NCBI GenBank assembly: GCA_937959375.1
Contig: CALGLS010000021.1
Coordinates: forward strand, 1-12,768
Source of the DNA: an uncultured Saprospiraceae bacterium
Lineage (GTDB): Bacteria > Bacteroidota > Bacteroidia > Chitinophagales > Saprospiraceae
Reading direction: 5' to 3'
DNA: 12,768 nt
The position numbers and the translations under genes were made by a program. The notes beneath the pieces are model-generated. The model did not search any database. It was not told where the DNA came from and was given only the letters and a program-made list of their open reading frames with translations. Numbering within the stretch: position 1 is the stretch's first letter; every line of letters starts with the position of its first letter. This document shows, piece by piece, positions 1 through 7,754 of this stretch.

Positions 1-20
1 GCCTGGCGGCCCGACAGGTT
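1..20. repeat. Short dispersed GC-rich repeat, copy 1
   Basis: The sequence GCCTGGCGGCCCGACAGGTT matches 9576-9595 at 19 of 20 positions. It is GC-rich in an AT-rich intergenic setting and carries imperfect CCTG...CAGG symmetry, like the short palindromic repeats scattered through many Bacteroidota genomes. It lies about 80 bases downstream of the stop of the minus-strand gene at 101-1771. The repeat may extend beyond the left edge. No function can be assigned. Confidence 0.6.
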
Positions 21-100
21 TAAAAAATTTCCTAAAAGCGATGCAGCTAAATATTCAGAGAACTGACTTAGCGGTCAACCTGTTCGGTCTTCGGTCTTCG

Positions 101-1771
101 CTACAACCGAATCACTCTCTCAATAAGCTCCTCTCCTTTCTCATCTTCAATTCGCACAAAATAAACGCCAGCATCAAACTGACTAAAGTCAAGCATCTCT
201 CCATCATTTACAGTCTGCTTATGCAAAACCCTACCCTGTGCATTTACAATAGATACAGAGAACTTACCTTCTGGTAAACCAAAGCGCAGATAATCCTGTA
301 CTGGATTTGGGTAAACCGAAACTTCAAAAGCATCCCGACCAATCCATTGTGATAGGGTGTTCGAGTATTCTGTTTTACCATCAAAATCCATTTGCTTTAA
401 GCGATAATAATTGATTCCTGAAAAAGGATGCTCATCAAGAAAGATATAATCATTCGTCAGATAATCATCTCCTGCTCCTTCAACAAAACCAATGTTTTTC
501 CAATCAACCGCATTCGAACTATGTTGTATTTCAAAACCACGGTTGTTAATTTCACTTGCCGTTTGCCATTCTAACAAAACATCTTCAAACTGTTGGGATA
601 CTCGAAAATACACCAACTCTACTGGTAGTGGAGAATTGAGAATAGTCAAATTACCATCTACATCAAAAGGATCTGACCATTGCTCAGCTGTGTACACTTC
701 TACTCCTGTAAGTGTTTGTAGAAAAGCTATTAATGCTTGTTTTTCCGTTTCTGTTAAATTTAAATTTTGTCCATTCCCTCCAGGACCACCTTGCAGTCGA
801 TTATCTAAGTTTGTATTGGCCGGATCAACGTCAATATCGTCATATAAATTAATCACATCCAACATAGTGGTTAAACTACCATCGTGCATTAGCGGACCAT
901 GAAGTGTGCCATCGGAGTTGAACATATCACGCAAAGAAGGTGAACGAGTATTGGTTACATCTATTTCACCCGGACTATCTGCAACGGTGATCACTGAGTT
1001 GTTATCACTGTTGTCATCAATATCAAATTCGGGAGCATTATGGCAGGTGTTGCAATTGGCACCTCCATTGTTAACTGGATTCATAAAAAGCGTCTTACCC
1101 AAATTTTCTTCAGCAGTAAAATTTGGAAAATTTGCATTGTTATTTCCAACTTGAGCTCGGCCAACATCGTATTTCGAATCAAAGGATTGGATACTTCTCA
1201 CAAACTGTGCAAGGGCATCCTGAATTTCTTCTTCCGTGATTTCAAAATCACCATATACAAATGTAAAAAGGTCTTGGTAATAATTAATTCCTTCTAATTT
1301 ACTAATCAGAGAATCAATGTCAGGATTATCACTTAGTCCACTAAATCCCATTTCTACATGATCATGAATGGGCATCGTACTTTGTTCTTCCAAGCTACTC
1401 GCGCGTTCATCCCAAAAGAAATTTTCTTCTTCTCCAAAACGAGCATTAATCAAACGAGGAGAATGCCTTCCTGTGCTTTCACTATCCCACCCCAAACTAA
1501 CGGCCGTATCGTCTCCAAAAGCCAATTCTTGTTTGTGACAACTCGCACAAGAAATGGTATTATTGACCGATAGATTTTTATCGTAAAATAATACGCGCCC
1601 CAAGGTGGCTCCACCATCTGTGATAGGATTAGCAACTGGTGTATTGTCCTCAGTAATATAATTGGGAATTTCCTGATTTTCGTAATCGAACAGGTCGTTG
1701 AGGTCAATGGTTCCAGAAACTAAAAATAATGCGCAGCAGATCGCTGCAAAAAGGGTCAATCTTTTTTTCAT
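101..1771 (-). CDS. Secreted di-heme peroxidase/MauG-like protein with T9SS sorting domain
   Basis: Residues 1-20 form a signal peptide. A cytochrome c peroxidase/MauG-type domain spans about 40-360, with two heme sites, C75-A-S-C78-H79 and C240-N-T-C243-H244. The family motifs FWDERASSLEEQ (119-130), PIHDHVEMGF (134-143) and LMHDG (294-298) are present. Heme histidines are 165 residues apart and a Tyr (Y310) sits where MauG has its tyrosine heme ligand, which suggests a MauG-like enzyme rather than a classical CCP; this is inferred by eye. Residues 382-472 are the Ig/Fn3-like module common before T9SS signals (LPVEL, TASEINN, FEIQ, YYRLKQ, DFDG). Residues 482-556 are a type A T9SS C-terminal domain (VYPNP, GVYFVRI). 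The protein should be exported across the outer membrane and perhaps anchored on the surface. It likely oxidises an unknown extracellular substrate using peroxide or oxygen. A putative ECF promoter lies 55 bases upstream. Confidence 0.93.
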   Translation of the reverse strand: MKKRLTLFAAICCALFLVSGTIDLNDLFDYENQEIPNYITEDNTPVANPITDGGATLGRVLFYDKNLSVNNTISCASCHKQELAFGDDTAVSLGWDSESTGRHSPRLINARFGEEENFFWDERASSLEEQSTMPIHDHVEMGFSGLSDNPDIDSLISKLEGINYYQDLFTFVYGDFEITEEEIQDALAQFVRSIQSFDSKYDVGRAQVGNNNANFPNFTAEENLGKTLFMNPVNNGGANCNTCHNAPEFDIDDNSDNNSVITVADSPGEIDVTNTRSPSLRDMFNSDGTLHGPLMHDGSLTTMLDVINLYDDIDVDPANTNLDNRLQGGPGGNGQNLNLTETEKQALIAFLQTLTGVEVYTAEQWSDPFDVDGNLTILNSPLPVELVYFRVSQQFEDVLLEWQTASEINNRGFEIQHSSNAVDWKNIGFVEGAGDDYLTNDYIFLDEHPFSGINYYRLKQMDFDGKTEYSNTLSQWIGRDAFEVSVYPNPVQDYLRFGLPEGKFSVSIVNAQGRVLHKQTVNDGEMLDFSQFDAGVYFVRIEDEKGEELIERVIRL

Positions 1772-1825
1772 GCTGTTTAAGTTAAAAGGTGAAAGGTGAA
1801 AGAAAGTTTCTATCGGGGCTCTTAA

Positions 1826-1862
1826 CTTAAAGACAGCTTAGTTTGGGAAAGACCTACCTTAG
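1826..1862 (-). promoter_or_regulatory. Candidate ECF-sigma promoter upstream of the T9SS peroxidase gene
   Basis: On the minus strand, AGGTAGGTCTTT (1848-1859) is followed after 13 bases by GTCTTTAAG (1826-1834). The same two blocks at the same spacing occur upstream of fecR and of the second peroxidase gene. The right block ends 55 bases before the start codon at 1771, a plausible promoter position. The spacing suits -35 and -10 elements, but assignment to the sigma factor at 5745-6257 is inference. Confidence 0.6.
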
Positions 1863-1865
1863 GAA

Positions 1866-2046
1866 TGGGAATTAGAATGTGAATTGGAATTAGAATGGCC
1901 CGATAACGTGGGGGAATGGAAATTAGAATGGGAATAGGAATTAGAATTAGAATGTCCATCTAACGCGGAGCTTCACGATAGATGGACATTCTGATTCTGA
2001 TTCTGATTCTGATTCTAATTCTAATTCTAATTCTAATTTCAATTCC
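1866..2046. repeat. GAATTA/TTCTAA hexamer-arm hairpin element, copy 1
   Basis: The left part (1866-1950) is made of GAATTAGAAT-type words. The right part is a tandem hexamer tract: four TTCTGA (1989-2012), four TTCTAA (2013-2036), then degenerate units. Between them, GAATGTCCATCTA (1950-1962) pairs with TAGATGGACATTC (1979-1991) around the loop ACGCGGAGCTTCACGA. The hexamer arms extend the stem with G-T wobbles. A partial second core (ATGGCCCGATAACGTGGG, about 1895-1912) lies inside the left part. The core resembles the element at 9467-9637 on the opposite strand. It fills most of the gap between the receptor gene's stop and the peroxidase promoter. It could act as a terminator or RNA-processing structure, or be a passive dispersed repeat. 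Confidence 0.8.
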
Positions 2047-2047
2047 C

Positions 2048-4726
2048 TCACCATTCAATGCCGAAGGCTAAAGCCGGAGTAAAGCCCATGCGCACTTTAT
2101 CGATATGACGCAGACGAGGTATTTCATTAGTTCGATTTTCGATGGTGAACTCGCGACTGTAGATATTCGTTTGATGATAAATATTAAACAGTGATAGACT
2201 GAGCACGCCGTTTAATCTGTTGTGTCTCTTGGATTGAAAACGGTATGCTATAGATGCATCGAGCTGATGTTGATTTGGAAGATTAGCACTATTAAATGCA
2301 TTGTCGGCCGTAGGTGAAATGATTTCAAATGGTGGAGGCACACCAGGAGGATCTATCGTTTCTAATCGAAAATCTCTGAGGCGGGAATAAGGTCGACCTG
2401 AGGCCAACTTCCAACCTATGGAAAAATCGAGGCGACCAAAGGACCACATGTTATTCCAACTGAGATTGTGTCGTTGGTCATTGGGTGCGGCGAAATTTTT
2501 ATCGAAGAAAGTAGGAAATTTATAACTGACCATACTGTAGGTATAACTCACCCACGATTGATAATTCTTCCAACGTTTTTTAACCAAAACATCAATACCT
2601 CTAACTTCGGATTTACCTGCATGAAATTTATAGCGCACCGCTTCATCAAAATCAGTTGCAACGGAGGTCAGCCCATCAATTTCTTTTGCGTAAGCTTGAA
2701 CATCAAACAACCAACCTCTAGAGTTGGCTACAAATCCAATTTGATATTGCGTTGCATCTTGAACGGGAGTCTTTTTATCTCCTCCAATCAATGTCCATAC
2801 CGGTGTTTCGATACTAGAGCGGTCACCTTCTATCTCATAAAGTTGACTTAAAAACTGAAAGTATTTACCTCCACTTGCGTGCAAACGAATTTGATCGGTG
2901 AGTTTGTACCACAAACGCAAACGGGGTGCTATAAATAAGTCTGAACCATTTTCATAATAGGTGCTTCGCAAACCTGCATCTACACCAAATCGCTTTTCCA
3001 AAGGGCTAACATAAGCACCATATGCCGTGTATAGTTTTCCCTCTAAATCTTCTCCTTCCAACTCTGCTGCTCCCCCACCTCGTGCTTTTGACAACTCATA
3101 TTTTACTTCATTATTCAGTAATTGGAAACCCAGTTTAAATTGATGATTGCTAGGAGTAATATACCTGTTTTGCAAGTTTAATTGCTGCTCTCCGATTCTA
3201 CTATTTTTTATCCCTTTTTTTTCAGGAATTGGATTACCTCCCGTCCGAAGACTGTAACCATAATCGTAACGATAATTAGTACCAACTACCGATAATTTGG
3301 TCGAAAAACCAGCTCCCCAATCATGATTCAAAGACAAGCTCATTCCTCTATTATCCAACCTGAGTGTATCCTCTTGTCGCTGTTTCAGATTGTCATCCAT
3401 GATCAAATCTGTGAAATCATTATCTGCATAAAACCAAGCTACTGAGAGTTCGTCTTTTGATGTGAGCTTATAATTTGCCTTTACATTTGAGTCAAAAAAT
3501 TGGAAGTCTTCATCTATACTAATTCCATCTGGGAGTCGATTCAAATCAACGTTTTGCACCAATGTGTTTTGATGAATTCTTTTGGTGATGTTTTCAAAGT
3601 CGCGAGAGCGCCAAAGTTCCGTCAAGGATCTACGTACTGAATAAATGATGGCACCTTTATCTTTTAGTAAAATGTGCCCGTTGTTGTAAGCAGAGATGAG
3701 GTTGGTACCCGCTCCAAATTTCGTTTTTTCTTTTCCTTCGGTATCTGACTTTAAGTCAATCAATCCTGAAACTCGGCCTCCATATTCTGCACCGAAACCA
3801 CCTCTATAGACGGCCATCTTATTGATAATGTAAGGATTGAAAGCGGAAAGCATTCCAAAATAATGTGCAGTGTGGTAAATTGGAATATCTTCCCAAAGAA
3901 TCAAATTTTGGTCAGCAGTACCACCTCGAATGTTGATGTTACCAACCGAACCATCGGGCGATGAGATCCCAGGTAAAAACTGTATAGATTTTAATACATC
4001 TGGTTCAGCTTGACCGGGAAGTGCTCCTATTTTATTGAGTTCCAATTCCGTGAATCCTCCATTGTTCTTCAGTTGGATTCCGTCGGTTATGTAATCTGTT
4101 ACCACAATAAAATTTTCCCCAAAGGAATAGTAATTCAGAGCTACTGGTGGACATCCCTTTTTCGTAAAAAAGGAGATCGGTAATTTCATCTCTTCATATC
4201 CGACGTAACTAAGGATCAAACTATCATTTTCTTTGGGTAAAATGGTAAGATTGAATTTCCCATCTGCATCACTTATAGTTCCCTTCTTAGAAGAGTTGTG
4301 ATAAACACTGGCACCGACTAAAGGCTTTTGAGTTTCCTTATCGATTATATTGCCACACAAATTCATAGATGATTCGTTGGCACCTGAAGACATGTTGACT
4401 TTCGTCAAAATAATATAGGAGCCATCTACTATTTCAAAGAGTAAACCTTTCCCTTGCAAAAGTTGATCTAAAAAAACAGTGATCTCTGCAGCTTGAGGAA
4501 ATCTTGTAAACCGAATGGGTTCTATATCAGCTTGTTTGTACGAAAACAAAAAGCCGTAATTTGATTCTAATTGGAGAATGACTTCTTCAAGACTTGCTTC
4601 TTCTTGAAAGTCTAAGGCTACCATTTTTTGTTGCGCCTTGAGTCCCATACTTAGCAGTAGTAAGCATAGAAATAAGCTGTTCTTTAGCAAGTCTATTTTA
4701 TATTTTTTTCTTAGCAAATCAGGCAC
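2048..4726 (-). CDS. TonB-dependent outer-membrane receptor with STN domain
   Basis: This 892-residue protein has a long signal peptide (about 1-31; basic n-region, hydrophobic SLFLCLLLLSMG) and an STN signalling domain (about 45-110). A carboxypeptidase-regulatory-like beta domain follows (about 122-195, with PLVGASVY, GTISDADGKF and LSYVGYEE). The TonB plug spans about 215-330 (LPGISSPDGSVGNINIRGG, GGFGAEYGGRVSGLIDL), and the rest is a beta barrel ending in an aromatic residue (IEW). Such receptors import a bound ligand using TonB energy; in FecA-type systems the N-terminal domain also signals to FecR. The order sigma-fecR-receptor supports that role. The ligand cannot be read from the sequence. 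The annotated start is GTG, one base after the fecR stop codon, suggesting translational coupling; TTG at codon 4 is an alternative start. No SusD partner gene is present. Confidence 0.93.
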   Translation of the reverse strand: MPDLLRKKYKIDLLKNSLFLCLLLLSMGLKAQQKMVALDFQEEASLEEVILQLESNYGFLFSYKQADIEPIRFTRFPQAAEITVFLDQLLQGKGLLFEIVDGSYIILTKVNMSSGANESSMNLCGNIIDKETQKPLVGASVYHNSSKKGTISDADGKFNLTILPKENDSLILSYVGYEEMKLPISFFTKKGCPPVALNYYSFGENFIVVTDYITDGIQLKNNGGFTELELNKIGALPGQAEPDVLKSIQFLPGISSPDGSVGNINIRGGTADQNLILWEDIPIYHTAHYFGMLSAFNPYIINKMAVYRGGFGAEYGGRVSGLIDLKSDTEGKEKTKFGAGTNLISAYNNGHILLKDKGAIIYSVRRSLTELWRSRDFENITKRIHQNTLVQNVDLNRLPDGISIDEDFQFFDSNVKANYKLTSKDELSVAWFYADNDFTDLIMDDNLKQRQEDTLRLDNRGMSLSLNHDWGAGFSTKLSVVGTNYRYDYGYSLRTGGNPIPEKKGIKNSRIGEQQLNLQNRYITPSNHQFKLGFQLLNNEVKYELSKARGGGAAELEGEDLEGKLYTAYGAYVSPLEKRFGVDAGLRSTYYENGSDLFIAPRLRLWYKLTDQIRLHASGGKYFQFLSQLYEIEGDRSSIETPVWTLIGGDKKTPVQDATQYQIGFVANSRGWLFDVQAYAKEIDGLTSVATDFDEAVRYKFHAGKSEVRGIDVLVKKRWKNYQSWVSYTYSMVSYKFPTFFDKNFAAPNDQRHNLSWNNMWSFGRLDFSIGWKLASGRPYSRLRDFRLETIDPPGVPPPFEIISPTADNAFNSANLPNQHQLDASIAYRFQSKRHNRLNGVLSLSLFNIYHQTNIYSREFTIENRTNEIPRLRHIDKVRMGFTPALAFGIEW

Positions 4727-4727
4727 A

Positions 4728-5657
4728 CTATTTTTTCATTAGGTACACCACTCCATCTCGTTTTTCAAAAATAATATCTAACGGAGCAAAAGAAGTTTTT
4801 AAAGCTAAATCCAAATCCTTATGCTGAAAATTACAAGACATAATAACTTTTGTATCAACTTTAGATGCATCAATTGTTACATCATACTGGCGCGACAGTT
4901 CGTCAACGACCGTTTGCAAAGGCACCTTTCTCAATTTTGAAATACCCTTGAGCCAACTTGCTTTTTCGTCAGCTTTTGTTGACCATTTTTCACTGACTTT
5001 ATTTGCTTTAATTCGCAGAGCCTCACCTTTGGTTAATTCGTCTAGGAGAGTTCCGCTAGCTGATAGTACCGCTACTTTTCCGCTTGTACATTTTACTTCT
5101 AGTAAGTTCTTTCTGGACCAGACGTTAAATTGAGTTCCCAAAACTTGTACAATTCCTGTAGGTGTATTGACTGTAAACTTCGATCCTTTTTTAACTTCAA
5201 AAAATGCTTCTCCATGGAGTTGTAAGCTTCTATCTTTTGTCCAAGAATCAGAATTATAACGCAAGGTACTTTCCGCATTGACTACGAAAGTAGAGCCATC
5301 AGGTAAAGCCCCCTCTGTTCGTTCTCCTTTTGCCATTTCAAAAAGGGCATCACTACTATTGTTCGGTCGCAAAAACCAAACGGCTAAAAGTACAACAGAG
5401 GCAGCGGCTACTGCGTATTTCATCCAGGACTTTAAAAAAACACGTCTTCCTGATTCCGAAGCAGCTGGTGTTGATTTTTCCGTTTTCAAAACAGCATCCA
5501 ACATAGCATCATCATCAAACACAGGTGCTACAAAACTTTCGGTATTTTTATACAAGTCAACTAAAGAGTCGTATTCCGGTCTTAATTTGAATACTTCCAA
5601 CTCTTCATCTGTGAGTTCATCGTTTACCCATTTGTGTAAAATCTCGTCATCTTTCAT
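4728..5657 (-). CDS. FecR-family anti-sigma factor
   Basis: The 309-residue protein has a cytoplasmic N-terminal region (1-76) that would bind the sigma factor, one transmembrane helix (about 79-96, WMKYAVAAASVVLLAVWFL) and a periplasmic FecR domain (about 105-205: LPDGSTFVVNAESTLRY, GEAFFEVKKGSKFTVNTP, VQVLGTQFNVW). A C-terminal DUF4974-type domain follows (about 240-309: VPLQTVVDELSRQYDV, CNFQHKDLDLALKT). In this family the periplasmic part senses the STN domain of the receptor, and the N-terminus inhibits or licenses the ECF sigma factor. It lies between the sigma gene (87-base gap) and the receptor gene (1-base gap), the classic arrangement in Bacteroidota. A copy of the two-block motif lies 53 bases upstream of its start, so fecR and the receptor may be transcribed separately from the sigma gene. 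Confidence 0.95.
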   Translation of the reverse strand: MKDDEILHKWVNDELTDEELEVFKLRPEYDSLVDLYKNTESFVAPVFDDDAMLDAVLKTEKSTPAASESGRRVFLKSWMKYAVAAASVVLLAVWFLRPNNSSDALFEMAKGERTEGALPDGSTFVVNAESTLRYNSDSWTKDRSLQLHGEAFFEVKKGSKFTVNTPTGIVQVLGTQFNVWSRKNLLEVKCTSGKVAVLSASGTLLDELTKGEALRIKANKVSEKWSTKADEKASWLKGISKLRKVPLQTVVDELSRQYDVTIDASKVDTKVIMSCNFQHKDLDLALKTSFAPLDIIFEKRDGVVYLMKK

Positions 5658-5709
5658 GATTGAGTTTAGTTATAAAAGTTATTTAAACCTTTGTGGTTTG
5701 TTTTATCAA

Positions 5710-5743
5710 CTTTAATACATTTGAAGTGCTTAAAGACCTACCT
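5710..5743 (-). promoter_or_regulatory. Candidate ECF-sigma promoter upstream of fecR
   Basis: On the minus strand AGGTAGGTCTTT (5732-5743) is identical over 12 bases to the other two copies. After the same 13-base gap comes GTATTAAAG (5710-5718), which matches GTCTTTAAG at 7 of 9 positions. The left block begins just after the sigma gene's stop codon, and the right block ends 53 bases before the fecR start. That is almost the same distance as at the peroxidase gene (55). This is the weakest copy of the three in its right half. Confidence 0.55.
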
Positions 5744-5744
5744 A

Positions 5745-6257
5745 TTAGCGAATTTTTTTTGAAACTAAGCGTAATACATCCAAAGCCTTGTACATCCGCT
5801 TTTCTACAGCCTGCTTACTAATGCCCAATAAAACGGCAATTTCCTTGTATGTTTTCTTATCAATTCGACTTAGCAAAAAGACCACCCGTTGTTTTTCTGG
5901 CAAAGCAGCAATGGCCGCTTCTAGTTTTTCCTTTAATTCTTTTTCTTCCAGCAAATATTCTGGACTTTCCTGATCTCGATCACTTGTTGGTTTACGCTCA
6001 AAATTCAAAACTACTTTCTGATGATTGTACTCATTTATTAGTAAGTTATTCGCAATTTTAAAGACATAGCCTTTTGCACTAGCTGGAATTACAGAAGCAC
6101 AATTTTTCCATAAACGAGTAAAAGCCTCTTGGGCCAAATCCTTTGACATCGGGAGATTTCCTGTTTTGTAGTACAGGTAATTATGCAAGGTTTTAGAGTA
6201 TTCTCTAAAAATTTTAGTGAAGGTCGATTCCTCGCAAAGAGAGCCTATTTCGGGCAT
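5745..6257 (-). CDS. ECF-type RNA polymerase sigma factor (FecI-like)
   Basis: The 170-residue protein has a sigma-70 region 2 at about 12-80 (FTKIFREYSKTLHNYLYYKTG, DLAQEAFTRLW, GYVFKIANNLLINEYN). Region 4 is at about 108-165 (LEAAIAALPEKQRVVFLLSRIDKKTYKEIAVLLGISKQAVEKRMYKAL), with a clear helix-turn-helix. There is no region 1.1 or 3, as expected for ECF (group 4) sigma factors, and the length is typical. It is first of the sigma-fecR-receptor set, so its activity is presumably controlled by the FecR protein and the receptor's STN domain. Likely targets are genes preceded by the two-block motif at 1826-1862, 5710-5743 and 6291-6324. Its own promoter could not be identified; the upstream DNA is shared with the divergent peroxidase gene. 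Confidence 0.95.
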   Translation of the reverse strand: MPEIGSLCEESTFTKIFREYSKTLHNYLYYKTGNLPMSKDLAQEAFTRLWKNCASVIPASAKGYVFKIANNLLINEYNHQKVVLNFERKPTSDRDQESPEYLLEEKELKEKLEAAIAALPEKQRVVFLLSRIDKKTYKEIAVLLGISKQAVEKRMYKALDVLRLVSKKIR

Positions 6258-6290
6258 GATTAAAAAATTTTCTTTTTTTCTATAACGACT

Positions 6291-6324
6291 AGGTAGGTCT
6301 TTTATAAGCCTAGCTGTCTTTATA
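6291..6324 (+). promoter_or_regulatory. Candidate ECF-sigma promoter upstream of the lipoprotein peroxidase
   Basis: AGGTAGGTCTTT (6291-6302), a 13-base gap, then GTCTTTATA (6316-6324). Similarity to the 1826-1862 copy is longer than the two blocks: both read CTA(A)GGTAGGTCTTT and TA(A)GCTGTCTTTA. It points toward the gene at 6492 but is 168 bases from that start, implying a long leader. That is farther than the other two copies (53-55 bases). It also lies 34 bases upstream of the divergent sigma start, so occupancy here could influence sigma expression. Confidence 0.55.
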
Positions 6325-6491
6325 ATGAATTGCGAAAAAACAGAGTTACTCCTGTTATTTTCATTTCGATCTCAAATTATAAAAATTATAGGCAAAAGCC
6401 TGCACCTTCTACTAATTTAAACACTAAAGTATACGGAAATAATTTTACACTAAAAATCTGAACTAAGCAATTAGTCTAAAATTAAATCCGT

Positions 6492-7691
6492 ATGAAAAAT
6501 CTAACGCGTCTTTCAATCCTCCTTTGTACTCTATTTGTCATGTCATGTCAACCAGATAATGATATAGACGATAATTTTACCGATGTGGTTGATATCAATG
6601 ATATTCCAATCACGGGCAATAATCCTAATACGACTAATCTTGCGGAACTTGGTCGTTTACTCTTTTGGGATCCAGTTTTATCTGGGGAGAAAGATATTGC
6701 TTGTGCAACCTGCCATCATCCTGATTTTGGTTATGCAGATGGCCGAGCATTACCAATTGGTATTGGTGGCCAGGGGCTGGGGCCAAACCGGATAGATATC
6801 AGTGGTGAAAATATAGGGCTAGTCGCTCGAAATTCACCAACGATTATCAATACTGCCTTTAACGGAATTGATAATAATGGGAATTACAATCCTGTTCAGG
6901 CACCTATGTTTTGGGACAACCGAATGGTGAGTTTAGAAGCACAGGCAATAGGTCCTTTGTTATCTTTTGAAGAAATGCGTGGACATGCTTTTGATGAATC
7001 ATTAGCACTGGATAGTATTGTCAATCGACTAATTGCCAATGTTACTTATCGTGATCTTTTTGCTACTGCCTTTGGGAATAACAATGCGATTACTTCAGAA
7101 AACATCGGTGCGGCCATTGCTGCTTTTGAGCGAACGATTGTTGCCACCAATAGTGCATTTGACCGCTTCCAAGCAGGTGATCAGGATGCTTTATCGCAAG
7201 CGCAAATTAGAGGTATGAATACCTTCAATCGAATTGGTTGTGACGACTGCCACAGTGGCCCTATGTTTTCTGATTTTGAATTGCATACACTGGGCGTTCC
7301 TGATCACGATCTACTAGATCAATCTGACTCAGGAGCAAATGGTACTTATGCATTTCGTACACCAACTTTAAGAAATTTGAATATGACTGGTCCTTACTTT
7401 CACAATGGTGTGGGGAGCGACCTAGAAGAAACCATTCGCTTCTACATCACTGCTCGCAACTTTGCCAATAATAATGGTGGCGGTGGCGGAAATGGCGGCG
7501 AAAATTTAAACATTAATCCAAATGTTAATCGAAACGACATCGATCCAGATATCGAAGATTTAAACAACTTTAACAATCGCGACATTCAGGATATCGTCGA
7601 GTTTATTCAAGCCTTGAATGACGATGATTTTGATCGTACTATCCCGAGTCAGGTACCTAGTGGACTTAATCCTGGTGGACGGATTGACTGA
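6492..7691 (+). CDS. Di-heme MauG/cytochrome c peroxidase-like lipoprotein
   Basis: The N-terminus MKNLTRLSILLCTLFVMSC is a lipoprotein-type signal with probable lipidated C19, which supports this start. The di-heme peroxidase domain carries heme sites C71-A-T-C74-H75 and C250-D-D-C253-H254, with MFWDNRMVSLEAQAIGPL (139-156), AFRTPTLRNLNMTGPYFHNG (287-306) and IRFY (315-318). Heme histidines are 179 residues apart, and Y318 falls where MauG has its tyrosine axial ligand; both features lean toward MauG rather than classical CCP, by eye. A Gly/Asn-rich insert (about 326-349) interrupts the C-terminal helices. The likely role is a peroxide- or oxygen-dependent oxidation at the periplasmic or outer-membrane face; the substrate is unknown. 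It is divergent from the sigma gene and shares the upstream motif with the T9SS homologue at 101-1771. Confidence 0.92.
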   Translation: MKNLTRLSILLCTLFVMSCQPDNDIDDNFTDVVDINDIPITGNNPNTTNLAELGRLLFWDPVLSGEKDIACATCHHPDFGYADGRALPIGIGGQGLGPNRIDISGENIGLVARNSPTIINTAFNGIDNNGNYNPVQAPMFWDNRMVSLEAQAIGPLLSFEEMRGHAFDESLALDSIVNRLIANVTYRDLFATAFGNNNAITSENIGAAIAAFERTIVATNSAFDRFQAGDQDALSQAQIRGMNTFNRIGCDDCHSGPMFSDFELHTLGVPDHDLLDQSDSGANGTYAFRTPTLRNLNMTGPYFHNGVGSDLEETIRFYITARNFANNNGGGGGNGGENLNINPNVNRNDIDPDIEDLNNFNNRDIQDIVEFIQALNDDDFDRTIPSQVPSGLNPGGRID

Positions 7692-7754
7692 TATTAATTA
7701 GTCAGATGGAAGGTGGATTTTTTCCCTCTAAACTATAATGTAAATTGGTTCTTA

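Noticed and set aside
41..277. Plus-strand 78-codon open frame over the end of the T9SS peroxidase gene
   Set aside because: It lies mostly antisense to the conserved T9SS sorting domain, has no recognisable domain and shows no initiation context.
1989..2042. Tandem TTCTGA/TTCTAA tract read as a CRISPR or iteron array
   Set aside because: The units are 6 bases with no spacers and the tract pairs with opposite-strand arms, so it is a hexamer microsatellite within a hairpin element.
2468..2851. Plus-strand 127-codon open frame inside the receptor gene
   Set aside because: It is antisense to the conserved TonB receptor barrel and its composition is that of a shadow frame.
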